Source of the DNA: Agriotes lineatus
Lineage: Eukaryota; Arthropoda; Insecta; Coleoptera; Elateridae
DNA: 64,000 nucleotides
NCBI GenBank assembly: GCA_940337035.1
Contig: OW679200.1
Location: forward strand, 22,671,090 to 22,735,089
Direction of reading: 5' to 3'
Part shown: piece after piece, positions 20,761-32,699 of the stretch
Numbering within the stretch: the first letter of the stretch is position 1
How the letters are laid out: each line of letters begins with the position of its first letter
Notes under the pieces: model-generated
The model's database searches: none
Seen by the model: only the letters and a program-made list of their open reading frames with translations
Told to the model about the DNA's origin: nothing
Position numbers and translations under genes: made by a program

Positions 20761-21952
20761 GGAACACATGGCAGCTCCTGAGTCAGATCCCATCCTGGGG
20801 TTCTCCCCTAAGCCTTCTCACAATCCACCTGAGACGATTACTCTTTTGCCCTGTGCAGGTTACTGTCTAAGCAAAGGGGAAATCGGCTAAAAGGTTCTTA
20901 CGGTGCTGGTATGGTTACTGTCAGTCCGTGAGAACTTACCGATAACCTGGAGGTCCTTATCGAACCAGTTCACCTTCATTAATTTAAAGGCCGAAACCGT
21001 GGCTACTAATTAGCTGTCCCCGTATCCCGTGTAACCGAACCGCTGTTAGTTAAAGGCCGAAACCGTGGAATTAGTAACTAACATTCCTGTAATCCGCTGA
21101 ACGAGATCACCGCCGCCGTCCCGTCAGTGATCATCCGAATTCCGAAGGCGCATTTCATTTGCGTTCTCGAAAGCCGTGTTTCAACTGTAGTAACTCGCCC
21201 GAATTGTGAGGCACCAGGAAGTCATCAGCAGCCCGCCACCGCCAGGATGGACGCATACAGAGATTGTGCGATAAGGGACCTGCCTGTAAGTGTCATCGCC
21301 AGCATACTATGAGCATTCCTGAAGCCATCCGAGAGAGATTTCCGCACTGCCACAATCCAGTCGAAGCCGCAAATTCGCTTGAACGGCGAATTTCCCGAGA
21401 GTCCGACCGCTGTATCGTTTCGAGCCGCGAAAGCCGGCAAATCGTCTGGCGGCCCCCGGTCCAATTTGGCTCACCGAACGCGAACTCCTGCAGCTTCCTA
21501 CGCCGGCAGGTATGTTCTTGAAACACCATTTCTAATCCGAAGTGTTCGCAGCAGCTAGCCATTGTAAACAAATGTCACCTGGTGCCTGCGACCGACGACC
21601 TTTGCTCCGAAGTCGATGCGCGAGGCAGCTGGTGCGCGGCTGACCCACTCCGAGACATCGCCCAGAGGCGTAACATGCGCTAGGCCGGGGCATTCTGCCA
21701 GATCCCTCCGCCGCCGCGTAGCAGCCCCACCGGCGTCCAGGAGCAACCCCTGTCGATGCAACTACCCCCCTGTCCGTAATATACAGTGTGTTCTATTAAG
21801 TTCGCATTCAATGTACATAGTTAAAGACAGTATATTTTATTTTCATTATTTATCTTGTGTTATTTATTGATCTACGTTATATCAGAGCAATTTGAACGTA
21901 TTCTCCGGCTTAGAGCATACCTGAGGCAATAAGGCCAATTAAAATATTATTA

Positions 21953-21958
21953 AATAAA
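21953..21958 (+). promoter_or_regulatory. Polyadenylation signal of the solo LTR
   Basis: AATAAA lies 14 bp before the LTR end. Confidence 0.5.
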
Positions 21959-21972
21959 GGCGGGACGTTACA

Positions 21973-23182
21973 ATACTACAAATGCAGCCAAGTGCGGAAG
22001 AACGAGAAAAAAGATTACTGGAGGCAAACAAAATTGAGGCAGAAGAACGTGATAGACAGTTGCAAGAAACAATTCGAGGCGATGCGGAAGAACGTGAGAA
22101 AATATTACAGGAAGCAATAAAGAATAATGTGCAGGAATTGAAGCAAGAAACAGCAGAAAGAGAAACTAGGTGGTATAATCATACCAATTTAATGATTGAT
22201 GGATTAAAAGAAGAGTTAATAAAGATGAAACTAGATAGCAAACCGGAGTTGCAATTAAAGGTCTACAGGAAAAATTGGAGACATTTAAGAACACAACCAA
22301 GAACGAAGTAAGACAAGAACTGCAATAAGAAGTGGCACAGTTGGTAGACGAACAGATCGGAAAGAAAGGAGAGAAAATAGAGGACAGAATTAAGGGTGTA
22401 GAAAATAAAACACAGGAACAACTGGCACATCATAAAAAAAAGGATTGAATTGGAATTAAACAGTCTCGGGAAGAAAACAGATGAACAGTGGGTCAAGGTG
22501 CAAGAGGGACAGAGCCGAAAGGCACACCATATCGCTTTGGTTGACAATAGAATTACGAGGGAGCTGCAAAGGGTACATGAGAGGCTCGAACAAGTGCAAG
22601 AACTCTCGGGAAGCGCGACGACTCCCAGCTTAAGTACAGAGATGATACTCAAATTCGAAGGAAGGAACCGGCGAGTTGTCGATAATCTTCATACCAAAGT
22701 TAGATGATTTAATGAGAACCATACCTACTGAATGTCGAAAGCTACCGGTCATAAACATGGCAATGCTAAACAACGCCGAGATATGGCATAGCATTATAAA
22801 ATGCAAGTACACAACGTACCAAGAATTTAAGGAGTTGTTCACACAACAATATTGGAGCAACACACATCAGGCACAAGTAAGAACAGAGCTCACATCCGGT
22901 AAATATGTTGACAAGGGAGGGTCTAGAGAAATCTATATGATGCACTGGTACAACAAGGCCCAATATCTAACGCCAAGATTAACGGAAGAGGAAATTATCC
23001 AACACTTATCTAGACATTTGGAGGCCGAAATCGCAAGGGCAGTAGCAGTCCAAAATGTAAAAACGCTCAAAGATTTCCTAGAAATTTTCCGGAATTATGA
23101 CCTGGCCGTCCATAACCAAAAAGAAATGAATTCAAGAAATATGTATCAAAATTCAAGTAAACGCAAATTGGATGAAAACTAG
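21973..23182 (+). pseudogene. gag: Main part of gag (coiled coil plus capsid) of the first Gypsy element
   Basis: From 21982 the frame encodes a Glu/Gln/Arg-rich coiled coil with repeated AEEREK and AEERDRQ units (to about 22260). Stops and frame changes follow (22309, 22325, 22446). From 22676 to 23182 an intact stretch has the capsid pattern of Retrotrans_gag domains: EFKELFTQQYWSNTHQAQVR, then MHWYNKAQYLTPRLTEEEI and a following helical region. The original frame is broken by at least three lesions. From 23183 to about 23540 an Asn/Arg/Gln-rich nucleocapsid-like region with stops follows and shows no CCHC knuckle. The element once made a Gag polyprotein that packages its RNA. Confidence 0.7.
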
Positions 23183-23616
23183 CAATAACTTTAGGCCTAA
23201 TCGAAACAATTTTAACAATAATTAAAATTACAATAATAATCGACAAGAGGGTATAACTACAACAATAACCAGTATCAAAGAAAAAATTATAATAATGCTA
23301 ATTGGAATCAAAACCGAACACAATTTAATAGGGGGGATAACCAACAACGCAGTTATAACGACTTGATCGAAGAACGGAATAAGAGGAGATGCCAGTAATC
23401 GGACGTGAATAAGCAACCGGATCGACAATTTATCAATACCATGTTCGTACAGAGAAGAGAAGAAGCAGATGACCTAAACCGAATCGAGATTGCAGAGGTG
23501 CATGAGGAGCCCTCAATAGACAAAGAAAAACCTCAATTTTAGAAATTTCTGTAAATAGTAGAATTAAGCAAATCGCCAACTTCGCCAGCTCCTACGAAAA
23601 AACGGGGAAATTTTCA

Positions 23617-24057
23617 TTGGAGGAAAATGAAGAGAAAATTTCAAGCTCATGTTTACTATTCATTAAATTACAATTTTTAGACCAAGAATATTATGCGCTA
23701 ATTGATAGCGGAGCAATGGTTTCTTTAGTACAAGAGGAAGTCCTAAATAATCATCTGAATGTTTTACAGAGTAATATAATTAAAGACAAAATCGATTTAT
23801 TGTCTGCAACAAGGAAGAAGATTTCAACTACAAGTAAAGTATTGGCAATCAAGATCAGCATAAATGAGAAAGAATATGATGTACGATTTTTAGTATCTGC
23901 CTTAAATGTACAATTTGTGATAGGAGTCGATATTATTCAGCAAGTTGGAATTAAAATTGATGGAATGCAAAAGTGTATCCAAATAAATGATATAAAAAGG
24001 TCTTGGTCTGTTTCCAAATATGGGGATCAAAAGTGTAAAAATTGTTGCCTAGCTTAA
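23617..24057 (+). pseudogene. pol: Aspartic protease of the first Gypsy element
   Basis: A 146-codon frame with the retropepsin pattern: active site YALIDSGAMVSL (D30-S31-G32; DSG instead of the usual DTG, as in some retroelement proteases) and the C-terminal FVIGVDIIQQVG block equivalent to ILG. The enzyme would cut Gag-Pol into mature parts. The frame ends at a stop just before a small tandem repeat. It is followed by reverse transcriptase in a different frame. Confidence 0.75.
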
Positions 24058-24145
24058 ATAAAAGCAGGAGGCGATATAAATTGTTGCCTAGCCAAAAGTG
24101 CGGGAGACGATAAGATTTGTTGCCTAGCCAAGAGTGCAGGTAACG
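24040..24145 (+). repeat. Three-copy minisatellite (about 38-40 bp) between protease and reverse transcriptase
   Basis: The unit TTGTTGCCTAGC-(C/T)AAAAGTGC-GGAG-CGATA starts at about 24043, 24082 and 24119. It lies in the linker of pol. Confidence 0.7.
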
Positions 24146-24944
24146 AAATATTGCCATAAACTTGTTGTCGACGAAAATATGGGATTCAAAAGTAAAACGT
24201 ATCCCATAATATTTGCACAGTACGAAAAAGTAAAACATGAGTTACAGAATATGTTAGACGAGAATGTAATAGAACACTCAAAATCGAACTTTATTAATCC
24301 GATGGTGGTGGTAAAAAAGAGCGATGGTAGTCTTAGGTTATGTTTAGATGCACGTAGGATAAATCAGATTACGAAACCCCAGTATGAAAGTCCGCAGACG
24401 ATTTATGCCTTGTTAAGCCAGATATGGGATAAAAAAGTGTTAACGAAATTGGATTTGAAAAGCTCATTTTGGCTGATTCCATTACACGAGGACTCAAGAG
24501 AGTACACCGGATTCTGCATAAAGGCGGGGGGATTTTTTATTTTAAGGTAGTCCCGTTCGGTTTGACGACTTCATGTGCAGCATTGGTGAGAGCCATGCAA
24601 CAAATATTGAACAAATATGACGAGTTTTGCGTGCACTACATTGACGATATTTTAATTTTTTCTCGAAATGTGGAACAACATTAGGTACATTTAGAGTTAG
24701 TTATAAGCACATTAAACGAAAACCGCTTGAAATTGAATGTGAACAAGTGTCAATTTATGCAAACAAAAGTAGGCTACTTAGGCTATGAGATTAGTAAAAA
24801 TCTTGTCACAATTAGTGAAACGAGATTAGAAGAAATAAATAATTTGCCTCTCCCCAAGAATTTGAAGACATTGAGAGGTTTACTTGGCCTATTAAATTAC
24901 TATAAGAAATTCATAGCAAATTATTCAGAGCTGACATTACCAAA
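24134..24944 (+). pseudogene. pol: Reverse transcriptase of the first Gypsy element, cut off by the satellite
   Basis: Ty3/Gypsy reverse transcriptase motifs are in order: NPMVVVKKSDGSLRLCLDAR, then LTKLDLKSSFWLIPL, VVPFGLTT, the catalytic YIDD box at 24637-24648, GYLGYEI, and LRGLLGLLNYYKKFIANYSE. A frame change occurs in the G/T homopolymer run at 24523-24540 and there is a TAG at 24682. The sequence ends after the thumb region, where RNase H should start, because the satellite array begins at 24945. No RNase H or integrase was found. It is inactive. Confidence 0.85.
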
Positions 24945-25593
24945 TAGTAATGCAAATGGCTGCCTCTGAATTTTTTTATATCTCTGAAAACGTATATTAA
25001 CTGTCACTGTAACTACATCAAGCTGAAAATAAAATTTAAAACATTGTTCTGCTGGTGGATCTTCAGAGGTGTAGCATGCGTTAGTAAACATGACTGGGAC
25101 ACGATATTAGCGACGAAAAAGCGTTTACAGCACATTTGAATGCTTTAGATCTCATTTTAATAATAATTAATGCTCTTAAAACGTTTGTAAATGGTCACTG
25201 TAGCTTCACCAAGCTGAAAATGAAATTTAAAACATAGTTAGTTCTGCAGGTAGATCTTCAGAGGTGTAACATGCGTTAGTAAACATGACTGGGCAATGTT
25301 ATTAGCGACAAAAACATGTTTCCAACACATTTAAATGCTTTAGATCTGAATTTAATAATAATTAATGCTCCTAAAAATCTCTATCCGAGTGATTCTGTTT
25401 TTCGTGTGTGGTGCAATGGAAATAGCTGCCTCTGAATTCTCAGATATCTCTGAAAACGTTTGCAAATGGTCACTGTAACTTCACCATGCTGAAAATGAAA
25501 TTTAAAACATAGTTAGTTCTGCTGGTGGATCTTCAGAGGTGTAACATACGTTAGTAAACATGACTGGGCAACGTTATTAGCCACAAAAACGCG

Positions 25594-25956
25594 TTTTTAG
25601 ACGACCACGTATGAAAGTAACATTATCGCGACAGCAGCCTACTACAGAAAGTTGACAATTTCATACACTAGCACGATATTATATCGTGCTAGTCATATCG
25701 TAACGGCACAAAGTTATTCACATCACGGCCTGCTTAATTGTGTGACAAACGTCACTTTGACGTTTGTCACACTGTCACACAATTAAGCTGACCGTGATTC
25801 AAATAATACAGACGCTTTTGCTTTATTCGTTGTTCTGCTTCCAACAAGCTCTAATTTCTTATAATTGTACCAATAATAATATAACGATCAATTTTGCAAA
25901 CGAAATAAAAACAATTCTTAAAAATAGAATTTACTTTGAGTGGTCGTCTAAAAAAT
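25594..25956. mobile_element. MITE A inserted in a satellite monomer
   Basis: The inverted ends are TTTTTAGACGACCAC (25594-25608) and GTGGTCGTCTAAAAAA (25940-25955). Inside are a near-perfect palindrome ACTAGCACGATAT/T/ATATCGTGCTAGT (25667-25693) and a larger hairpin (25724-25798) built on GCTTAATTGTGTGAC with an 8-nt bulge. The satellite reads up to GCGTTT before it. An open frame at 25764-25958 is not considered coding. Confidence 0.7.
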
Positions 25957-26091
25957 AGTGTTCATAACTCGCCCGAAAGTGCAAATATCTGTGCTCATGT
26001 TTTAGATCCACTCGGGCTTCGCTTCGCTACGCCCTCGTTTGTCTAATCAACACTCGCACGATATTTGCTACTTTCGACGCTTGAATAACTA
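25956..26091. mobile_element. MITE B (palindromic) next to MITE A
   Basis: The inverted ends are TAGTGTTCATAACTCG and, inverted, TAGTTATTCAAGCG. GAAAGTGCAAATAT faces ATATTTGCTACTTTC. The turn is CTTCGCTTCG at about 26018. The satellite monomer resumes at TTCCAGCAC (26092). Confidence 0.65.
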
Positions 26092-26732
26092 TTCCAGCAC
26101 ATTTAAATGCTTTAGATCAGAATTTAATAATAATTAATGCTCCTAAAAATCTCTATCCGTGTGATTCCGTTTATCGGGTGTGGTAGTAATGCAAATGGCT
26201 GCCTCTGAATTACTAGATATCTCTGAAAACGTATGTAAATGGTCACTGTAACTTCAACAAACTGAAAATAAAATTTAAACATAGTTAGTTCTGCTGGTGG
26301 AACTTCAGCGGTGTAACATGCGGTAGTAAACCTGACTGGGACACGATATTAGCGACGAAAAAGCGTTTCCAGCACATTTGAATGCTTTAGATCTGATTTT
26401 AATAATAATTAATACTCTTAAAATTCACTATCCGAGTGATTCCGTTTTTCGTGTGTGGTGCAATGAAAATGTAAATGGTCACTGTAACTTCACCATGCAG
26501 AAAATAAAATTTAAAACATAGTTAGCTCTGCTGGTGGATCTTCAGAGATGTAATTCGCGTTAGTAAACATGACTGGGCAACGTTATTAGCGACGAAAACG
26601 CGTTTTCAGCATTTTTAAATGCTTTAGATTTGAATTTAATAATAATTAATGCTCTTAAAAATTTCTATCCCATTGACTCCGTTTTTCGTGTGTGGTAGTA
26701 ATGCAAATGGCTGCCTCTGAATTACTAGATAA

Positions 26733-26922
26733 TGGGCCGGTTGCAGAAAGCAATGTTAAGTCTAGTGTTAGCTAACGTGACGTCAAAGTGAACAAAAACG
26801 AATCAAATTTCAAATGCTTATGGTAACTAATACATTAGTAAACAAAATTTGATGCGATTTTGTTCACTTTGACGCGATGTTAGCTAACACCAGACCTAAC
26901 ATTGCTTTCTGCAACCGGCCCA
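26733..26922. mobile_element. 190-bp MITE with GGGCCGGTTGC ends
   Basis: TGGGCCGGTTGCAGAAAGC opens the element and its exact reverse complement closes it. The inverted match runs about 80 bp per arm with few mismatches. It interrupts a satellite monomer at TTACTAGATA; flanking ATA on both sides may be a 3-bp duplication, which would suit PIF/Harbinger. It is small, palindromic and non-coding. Confidence 0.82.
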
Positions 26923-29900
26923 ATATCTATTCAAAATATTATCTCTGAACACATATGTAAATGTTCACTGTATCTTCACCAAACTGAAAACAAAATGTAT
27001 ACTTAGTTAGCTCTGTTAGTGGATCTTCAGAGGTGTAACATGCGTTAGTAAACATGACTGAGCAACGTTATTAGCGACGAAAACACGTTTCCAGCATTTT
27101 TAAATGCTTTAGATCTGAATTTAATAATAATTAATGCTCTTAAAAATTGATATCCCATTGACTCCGTTTTCCGTGTGTGGTAGTAATGCAAATGGCTGCC
27201 TCTGACTTACTACATATCTCTGAAAACGTATGTAAATGGTCACTGTAACTTCACCAAGCTGAAAATAAAATTTTAAACCTAGTTCTGCTTGTGGATCATC
27301 AGAGGTGTAACATGCGTTAGTAAACATGAGTGGGACACGATATTAACGCCGAAAAAGCGTTTCAAGCATATTTGAAAACTGTAGATCTGAATTTAATAAT
27401 AATTAATGCTCTTAAAATTCGCTATCCGAGTGATTCCGTTTTTCGTGTGTGGTAGTAATGCAAATGGCTGCCTCTGAATTACTAGTTATTTTTGAAAACA
27501 TATGTAAATGGTCACTTAACCTACACCAAGCTGAAAATAAAATTTAAAACATAGTTAGTTCTGCTAGTGCATCATCAGAGGTGCAACATGCGTTAGTAAA
27601 CATGACTGAAACACGATATTAGTGACGAAACAGCGTTTCCAGCACATTTGAATGTTCTATATCTGAATTTAATTATAATTAATGCTTTTAAAATACGCTA
27701 TCCGACTAATTCCGTGTTTTGTGTGTGGTAGTAATGTAAATGGCTGCTTCTGAATTACTAGATATCTCTGAAAACGTATGTAAATGGTCACTGTAACTTC
27801 ACCAAGCTAAACATAAAATTTTAAACATAGTTCTTCTGGTGGATTGTTAGAGGTGTAGCATGCGTTAGTAAACATAACTGGCACACGATATTAGCGACAA
27901 AAAAGCGTTTCCAGCATATCTGAGAACTGTAGATCTGTATTTAATAATAATTAATTCTCTTACAAATCTCTATCCGAGTGATTCCGTTTTTCGTGTGTCG
28001 TAGTAATGCAAATGGCTGCCTCTGAATTACTAGATATCTCTGAACACATATGTAAATAGTCACTGTAACCTCACTAAACTGAAAATAAAATTTAAAACAT
28101 AGTTAGTTCTGCTGGTGGATCATCATAGGTGTAACATGCGTTAGTAGATATGACTGGGACACGATATTAGCGACAAAAAAGCGTTTCCAGCACATTTAAA
28201 ACTGTATATCTGAATTTAATAATAATTAATTTTCCTAAGTCTCTATCCGAGTGATTCCGTTTTTCGTGTGTGGTAGTAATGCAAATGACTGATTCTGAAT
28301 TACTAGATATATCTGAAAACATATGTAAATGGTCACTGTAACTTCACCAAGCTGAAAATACAATTTTAAACATAGTTGGTACTGCTGGTGGATCATCAGA
28401 GGTGTAACATGCGTTAGTAAAGATGACTGGGACACGATATTAGCGACGAAAGAGCGTTTCCAGCATATCTGAAAACTGTAGATATGAATTTAATAATAAT
28501 TAATTCTCTTAAAACTCTATACGAGTGATTCTGTTTCTTGTGTGTGGTAGTAATGCAAATGGCTGCCTCTGAATTACTAGATATTTCTGAAAACTTAAGT
28601 AAATGGTCACTATAACTTCACCAAGCTGAAAATACAATTTTAAACATAGTTGGTACTGCTGGTGGAACATCAGAGGTGTAACATGCGTTAGTAAACATGT
28701 CTGGGACACGATATTAGCGAAGATAAAGCGTTTCCAGCACACTTTAATGCTTTATATCTGAATTTAATAATAATTAATGCTCTTAAAATTCGCTATCCGA
28801 GTGATTCCGTTTTTCGTGTGTGGTGGTAATGCAAATGGCTGCCTCTGAGTTACTAGTTATCTCTGAAAACATATGTAAATGGTCACTGTATCTTCACCAT
28901 GTTGAAAATAAAATTTTAAACGTAGTTAGTTCTGCTCGTGGATTATCATAAGTGTAACCTGCGTTAGCAAACATGACTGGGACACGATATTAGCGACGAA
29001 AAAGCGTTTCCAGCATATTTGAAAACTGTAGATCTGAATTTAATAATAATTAATTCTCTTAAAGGTCTCTATCCGAGTGATTCTGTTTCTTGTGTGTGGT
29101 AGTAATGCAAATGGCTGCCTCTGAATTACTAGATATTTCTGAAAACTTAAGTAAATGGTCACTATAACTTCACCAAGCTGAAAATACAATTTTAAACATA
29201 GTTGGTACTGCTGGTGGAACATCAGAGGTGTAACATGCGTTAGTAAACATGTCTGGGACACGATATTAGCGAAGATAAAGCGTTTCCAGCACACTTTAAT
29301 GCTTTAGATCTGAATTTAATAATAATTAATGCTCTTAAAATTCGCTATCCGAGTGATTCCGTTTTTCGTGTGTGGTAGTAATGCAAATGGCTGCCTCTGA
29401 ATTACTAGATACCTCTGAAAACGTATGTAAATGGCCACTGTGGCTTCACCAAGCTGAAAATAAAATTTTAAACATTGTTCTGTTGGTTGATCATCAGAGG
29501 TGTAACATTTGTTAGTAAACATGACTGGGCAATGTCATTAGCGACAAAAACGAGTTTCCAACATTTTTATATGCTTTAGATCTGAATTTAAAGATAATTA
29601 ATGCTCTTATAAATCTCTATCCCAGTGACTCCCTTTCCCGTGTGTGGTAGTAATGCAAATGGCTGCCTTTGAATTACTAGGTATCTCTGGAAACGTATGT
29701 AAATAGTCACTCTAACTTCACCAAGCTCAAAATAAAATTTTAAACCTAGTTCTGCTAGTGGATCAACAGAGGTGTAACATGCGTTAGTAATCATGACTGG
29801 GACACGATATTATCGACGAAAAAGCGTTTCCAGCATATCTGAGAACTGTAGATCTGAATTTAATAATAATTATTTCTCTTAAAAATCTATCCGAGTGATT

Positions 29901-31839
29901 TCGTTTTTCGTGTGTGGTAGTAATGCAAATGGATGATTCTGAATTACTAGATATATCTGAAAACATATGTAAATGGTCACTGTAACTTCACTAAACTAAA
30001 AATAAAATTTAAAACATAGTTAGTTCTGCTGGTGGATCATCATAGGTGTAACATGCGTTAGTAAATATGACTGGGACACGATATTAGCGACGAAAAAGCG
30101 TTTCCAGCACATATGAAAACTGTAGATCTGAATTTAATAATAATTAATTCTCTTAAAAGTCTCTATCCGAGTGATTCTGTTTTTTGTGTGTGGTAGTAAT
30201 GCAAATGGCTGCCTCTGAATTACTAGATATTTCTGAAAACGTAAGTAAATGGTCACTATAACTGCACCAAGCTGAAAATACAATTTTAAACATAGTTGGT
30301 ACTGCTGGTGGATCATCAGATGTGTAACATGCGTTAGTAAACATGACTGGGACACGATATTAGCGCCTAAAAAGCGTTTCCAGAAATTTGAAAACTGTAG
30401 ATCTGAATTTAATAATAATTATTTCTGTTAAAAGTCTCTATCCGAGTGATTTTGTTTTTTGTGTGTGGTACTAATGCAAATGGCTGCCTCTGAATTACTA
30501 GATATTTCTGAAAACATAAGTAAATGGTCACTATAACTTCACCAAGCTAAAAATACAATTTTAAACATTGTTGGTACTGCTGGTGGATCATCAGAGGTGT
30601 AACATGCGTTAGTAAACATGTCTGTTACTCCATATTAGCGAAGATAAAGCGTTTCCAGCACATTTTAATGCTTTAGATCTGAACTTAATAATAATTAATG
30701 CTCTAAAAATTCACTATCCGAGTGATTCCGTTTTTCGTGTGTTTTAGTAATGCAAATGGCTGCCTCTGAATTACTAGATATTTCTGAAAACGTATGTAAA
30801 TTGTCACTGTAACTTTACCAAGCTGAAAATAAAATTTTAAACATTGTTCTGTTGGTTGATCATCAGTGGTGTAACATGCGATATTAAACATGACTGGGCA
30901 ATGTCATTAGCGACGAAAACGCGTTTCCAACATTTTTAATTGCTTTAGATCTAAATTTAATGATAATTAATGCTCTTATAAAACTCTATCCTTGTGACTC
31001 CCTTTCCCGTGTGTGGTAGTAATGCAAATGGCTGCCTTTGAATTACTAGGTATCTCTAGAAACGTATGTAACTGGTCACTGTAACTTCACCAAGCTGAAA
31101 ATAAAATTTTAAACATTGTTCTGTTGCTGGATCATCAGAGGTGTAACATGCGTTAGTAAACATGACTGGGACACGATATTAGCGACGAAAAAGCGTTTCC
31201 AGCATATCTGAGAACTGTAGATCTGTATTTATAATAATTAATTCTCTTAAAAATCTCTATGCGAGTGATTCCGTTTTTCGTGTGTCGTAGTAATGCAAAT
31301 GGCTGCCTCTGAATTACTAGATATCTCTGAACACATATGTAAATAGTCACTGTAACCTCACTAAACTGAAAATAAAATTTAAAACATAGTTAGTTCTGCT
31401 GGTGGATCATCATAGGTGTAACATGCGTTAGTAAATATGACTGGGACACGATATTAGCGCCGAAAAAGCGTTTCCAGAAATTTGAAAACTGTAGATCTGA
31501 ATTTAATAATAATTAATTCACTTAAAAGTTTCTATCCGAGTGATTCTGTTTTTTGTGTGTGGTAGTAATGCAAATGGCTGCCTCTGAATTACTAGATATT
31601 TCTGAAAACATAAGTAAATGGTCACTATAACTTCACCAAGCTGAAAATACAATTTTAAACATAGTTGGTACTGCTGGGGGATCATCCGAAATGTAGCATG
31701 CATTAGTAAACATGTCTGAGAAACATTATTAGCGAAGAGAAAGCGTTTCCAGCACACTTTAATGCTTTAGATCTGAATTTAATAATAATTAATGCTCTTC
31801 AAATTCGCTATCCGACTGATTTCGTTTTTCGTGTGTGGT

Positions 31840-31990
31840 AGTAATGCAAATGGCTGCCTCTGAATTACTAGTTATCTCTGAAAACATATGTAAATGGTCA
31901 CTGTGACTTCCTTTCCCGTGTGTGGTAGTTATGCAAATGGCTGCCTTTGAATTACTAGATACATCTGAAAACGTATGTCACTGAAACTTC
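31840..31990. repeat. Deleted satellite monomer
   Basis: Two ATGCAAATGGCTGCC landmarks lie only 86 bp apart (31846 and 31932), so about 190 bp of a monomer was lost. The junction joins two subfamilies at GTGACTTCC. Confidence 0.65.
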
Positions 31991-32699
31991 ACTAAACTGA
32001 AAATAAAATTTAAAACATAGTTAGTTCTGCTGGTGGATCATCAGAGGTGTAACATGCGTTAGTAAACATGACTGGGACACGATATTAGCGACGAAAAAGC
32101 GTTTCCAGCATATCTGAAAACTGTAGATCTGAATTTAATAATAATTAATTCTCTTAAAACTCTATCCGAGTGATTCTGTTTTTTGTGTGTGTTAGTAATG
32201 CAAATGGCTGCCTCTGAATTACTAGATATTTCTGAACACATATGTAAATAAGCACTGTAACCTCACTAAACTGAAAATAAAATTTAAAACATAGTTAGTT
32301 CTGCTGGTGGATCATCAGAGGTGTAACATGCGTTAGTAAACATGACTGGGATACGATATTAGCGACGAAAAAGCTTTTCCAGCATATCTGAAAACTGTAG
32401 ATCTGAATTTAATAATAATTAATTCTTTTAAAACTCTATCCGAGTGATTCTGTTTTTTGTGTGTGGTAGTAATTCAAATGGCTGCCTCTGAATTACTAGA
32501 TATTTCTGAAAACATAAGTAAATGGTGACTATAACTTTACCAAGCTGAAAATACAATTTTAAACATAGTTGGTACTGCTGGTGGATCATCAGAGGTGTAA
32601 CATGCGTTGGTAAACATGTTTGGGAAACGATATTAGGGAAGATAAAGCGTTTCCAGAAATTTGAAAACTGTAGATCTGAATTTAATAATAATTATTTCT

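Larger units (their letters stand above)
20538..21972 (+). mobile_element. Solo LTR inserted in gag
   Basis: The LTR is 1435 bp, starts TGTAACG and ends CGTTACA, with a 4-bp duplication ATAC at 20534-20537 and 21973-21976. It contains a TATA box (20753-20760) and an AATAAA signal (21953-21958), which sets the plus orientation. A 19-bp direct repeat TTAAAGGCCGAAACCGTGG occurs at 20984-21002 and 21050-21068. No internal retroelement sequence is attached, so it is a solo LTR left by LTR-LTR recombination. Its sequence differs from the LTR at 59669, although the lengths are similar. Confidence 0.88.

Noticed and set aside
21127..21870. Several overlapping 60-90 codon frames on both strands
   Set aside because: They lie wholly inside the solo LTR, where the GC-rich sequence keeps many frames open. 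No motif was seen.
22263..22652. A 129-codon minus-strand frame with hydrophobic stretches
   Set aside because: It is the shadow of the gag coiled coil.
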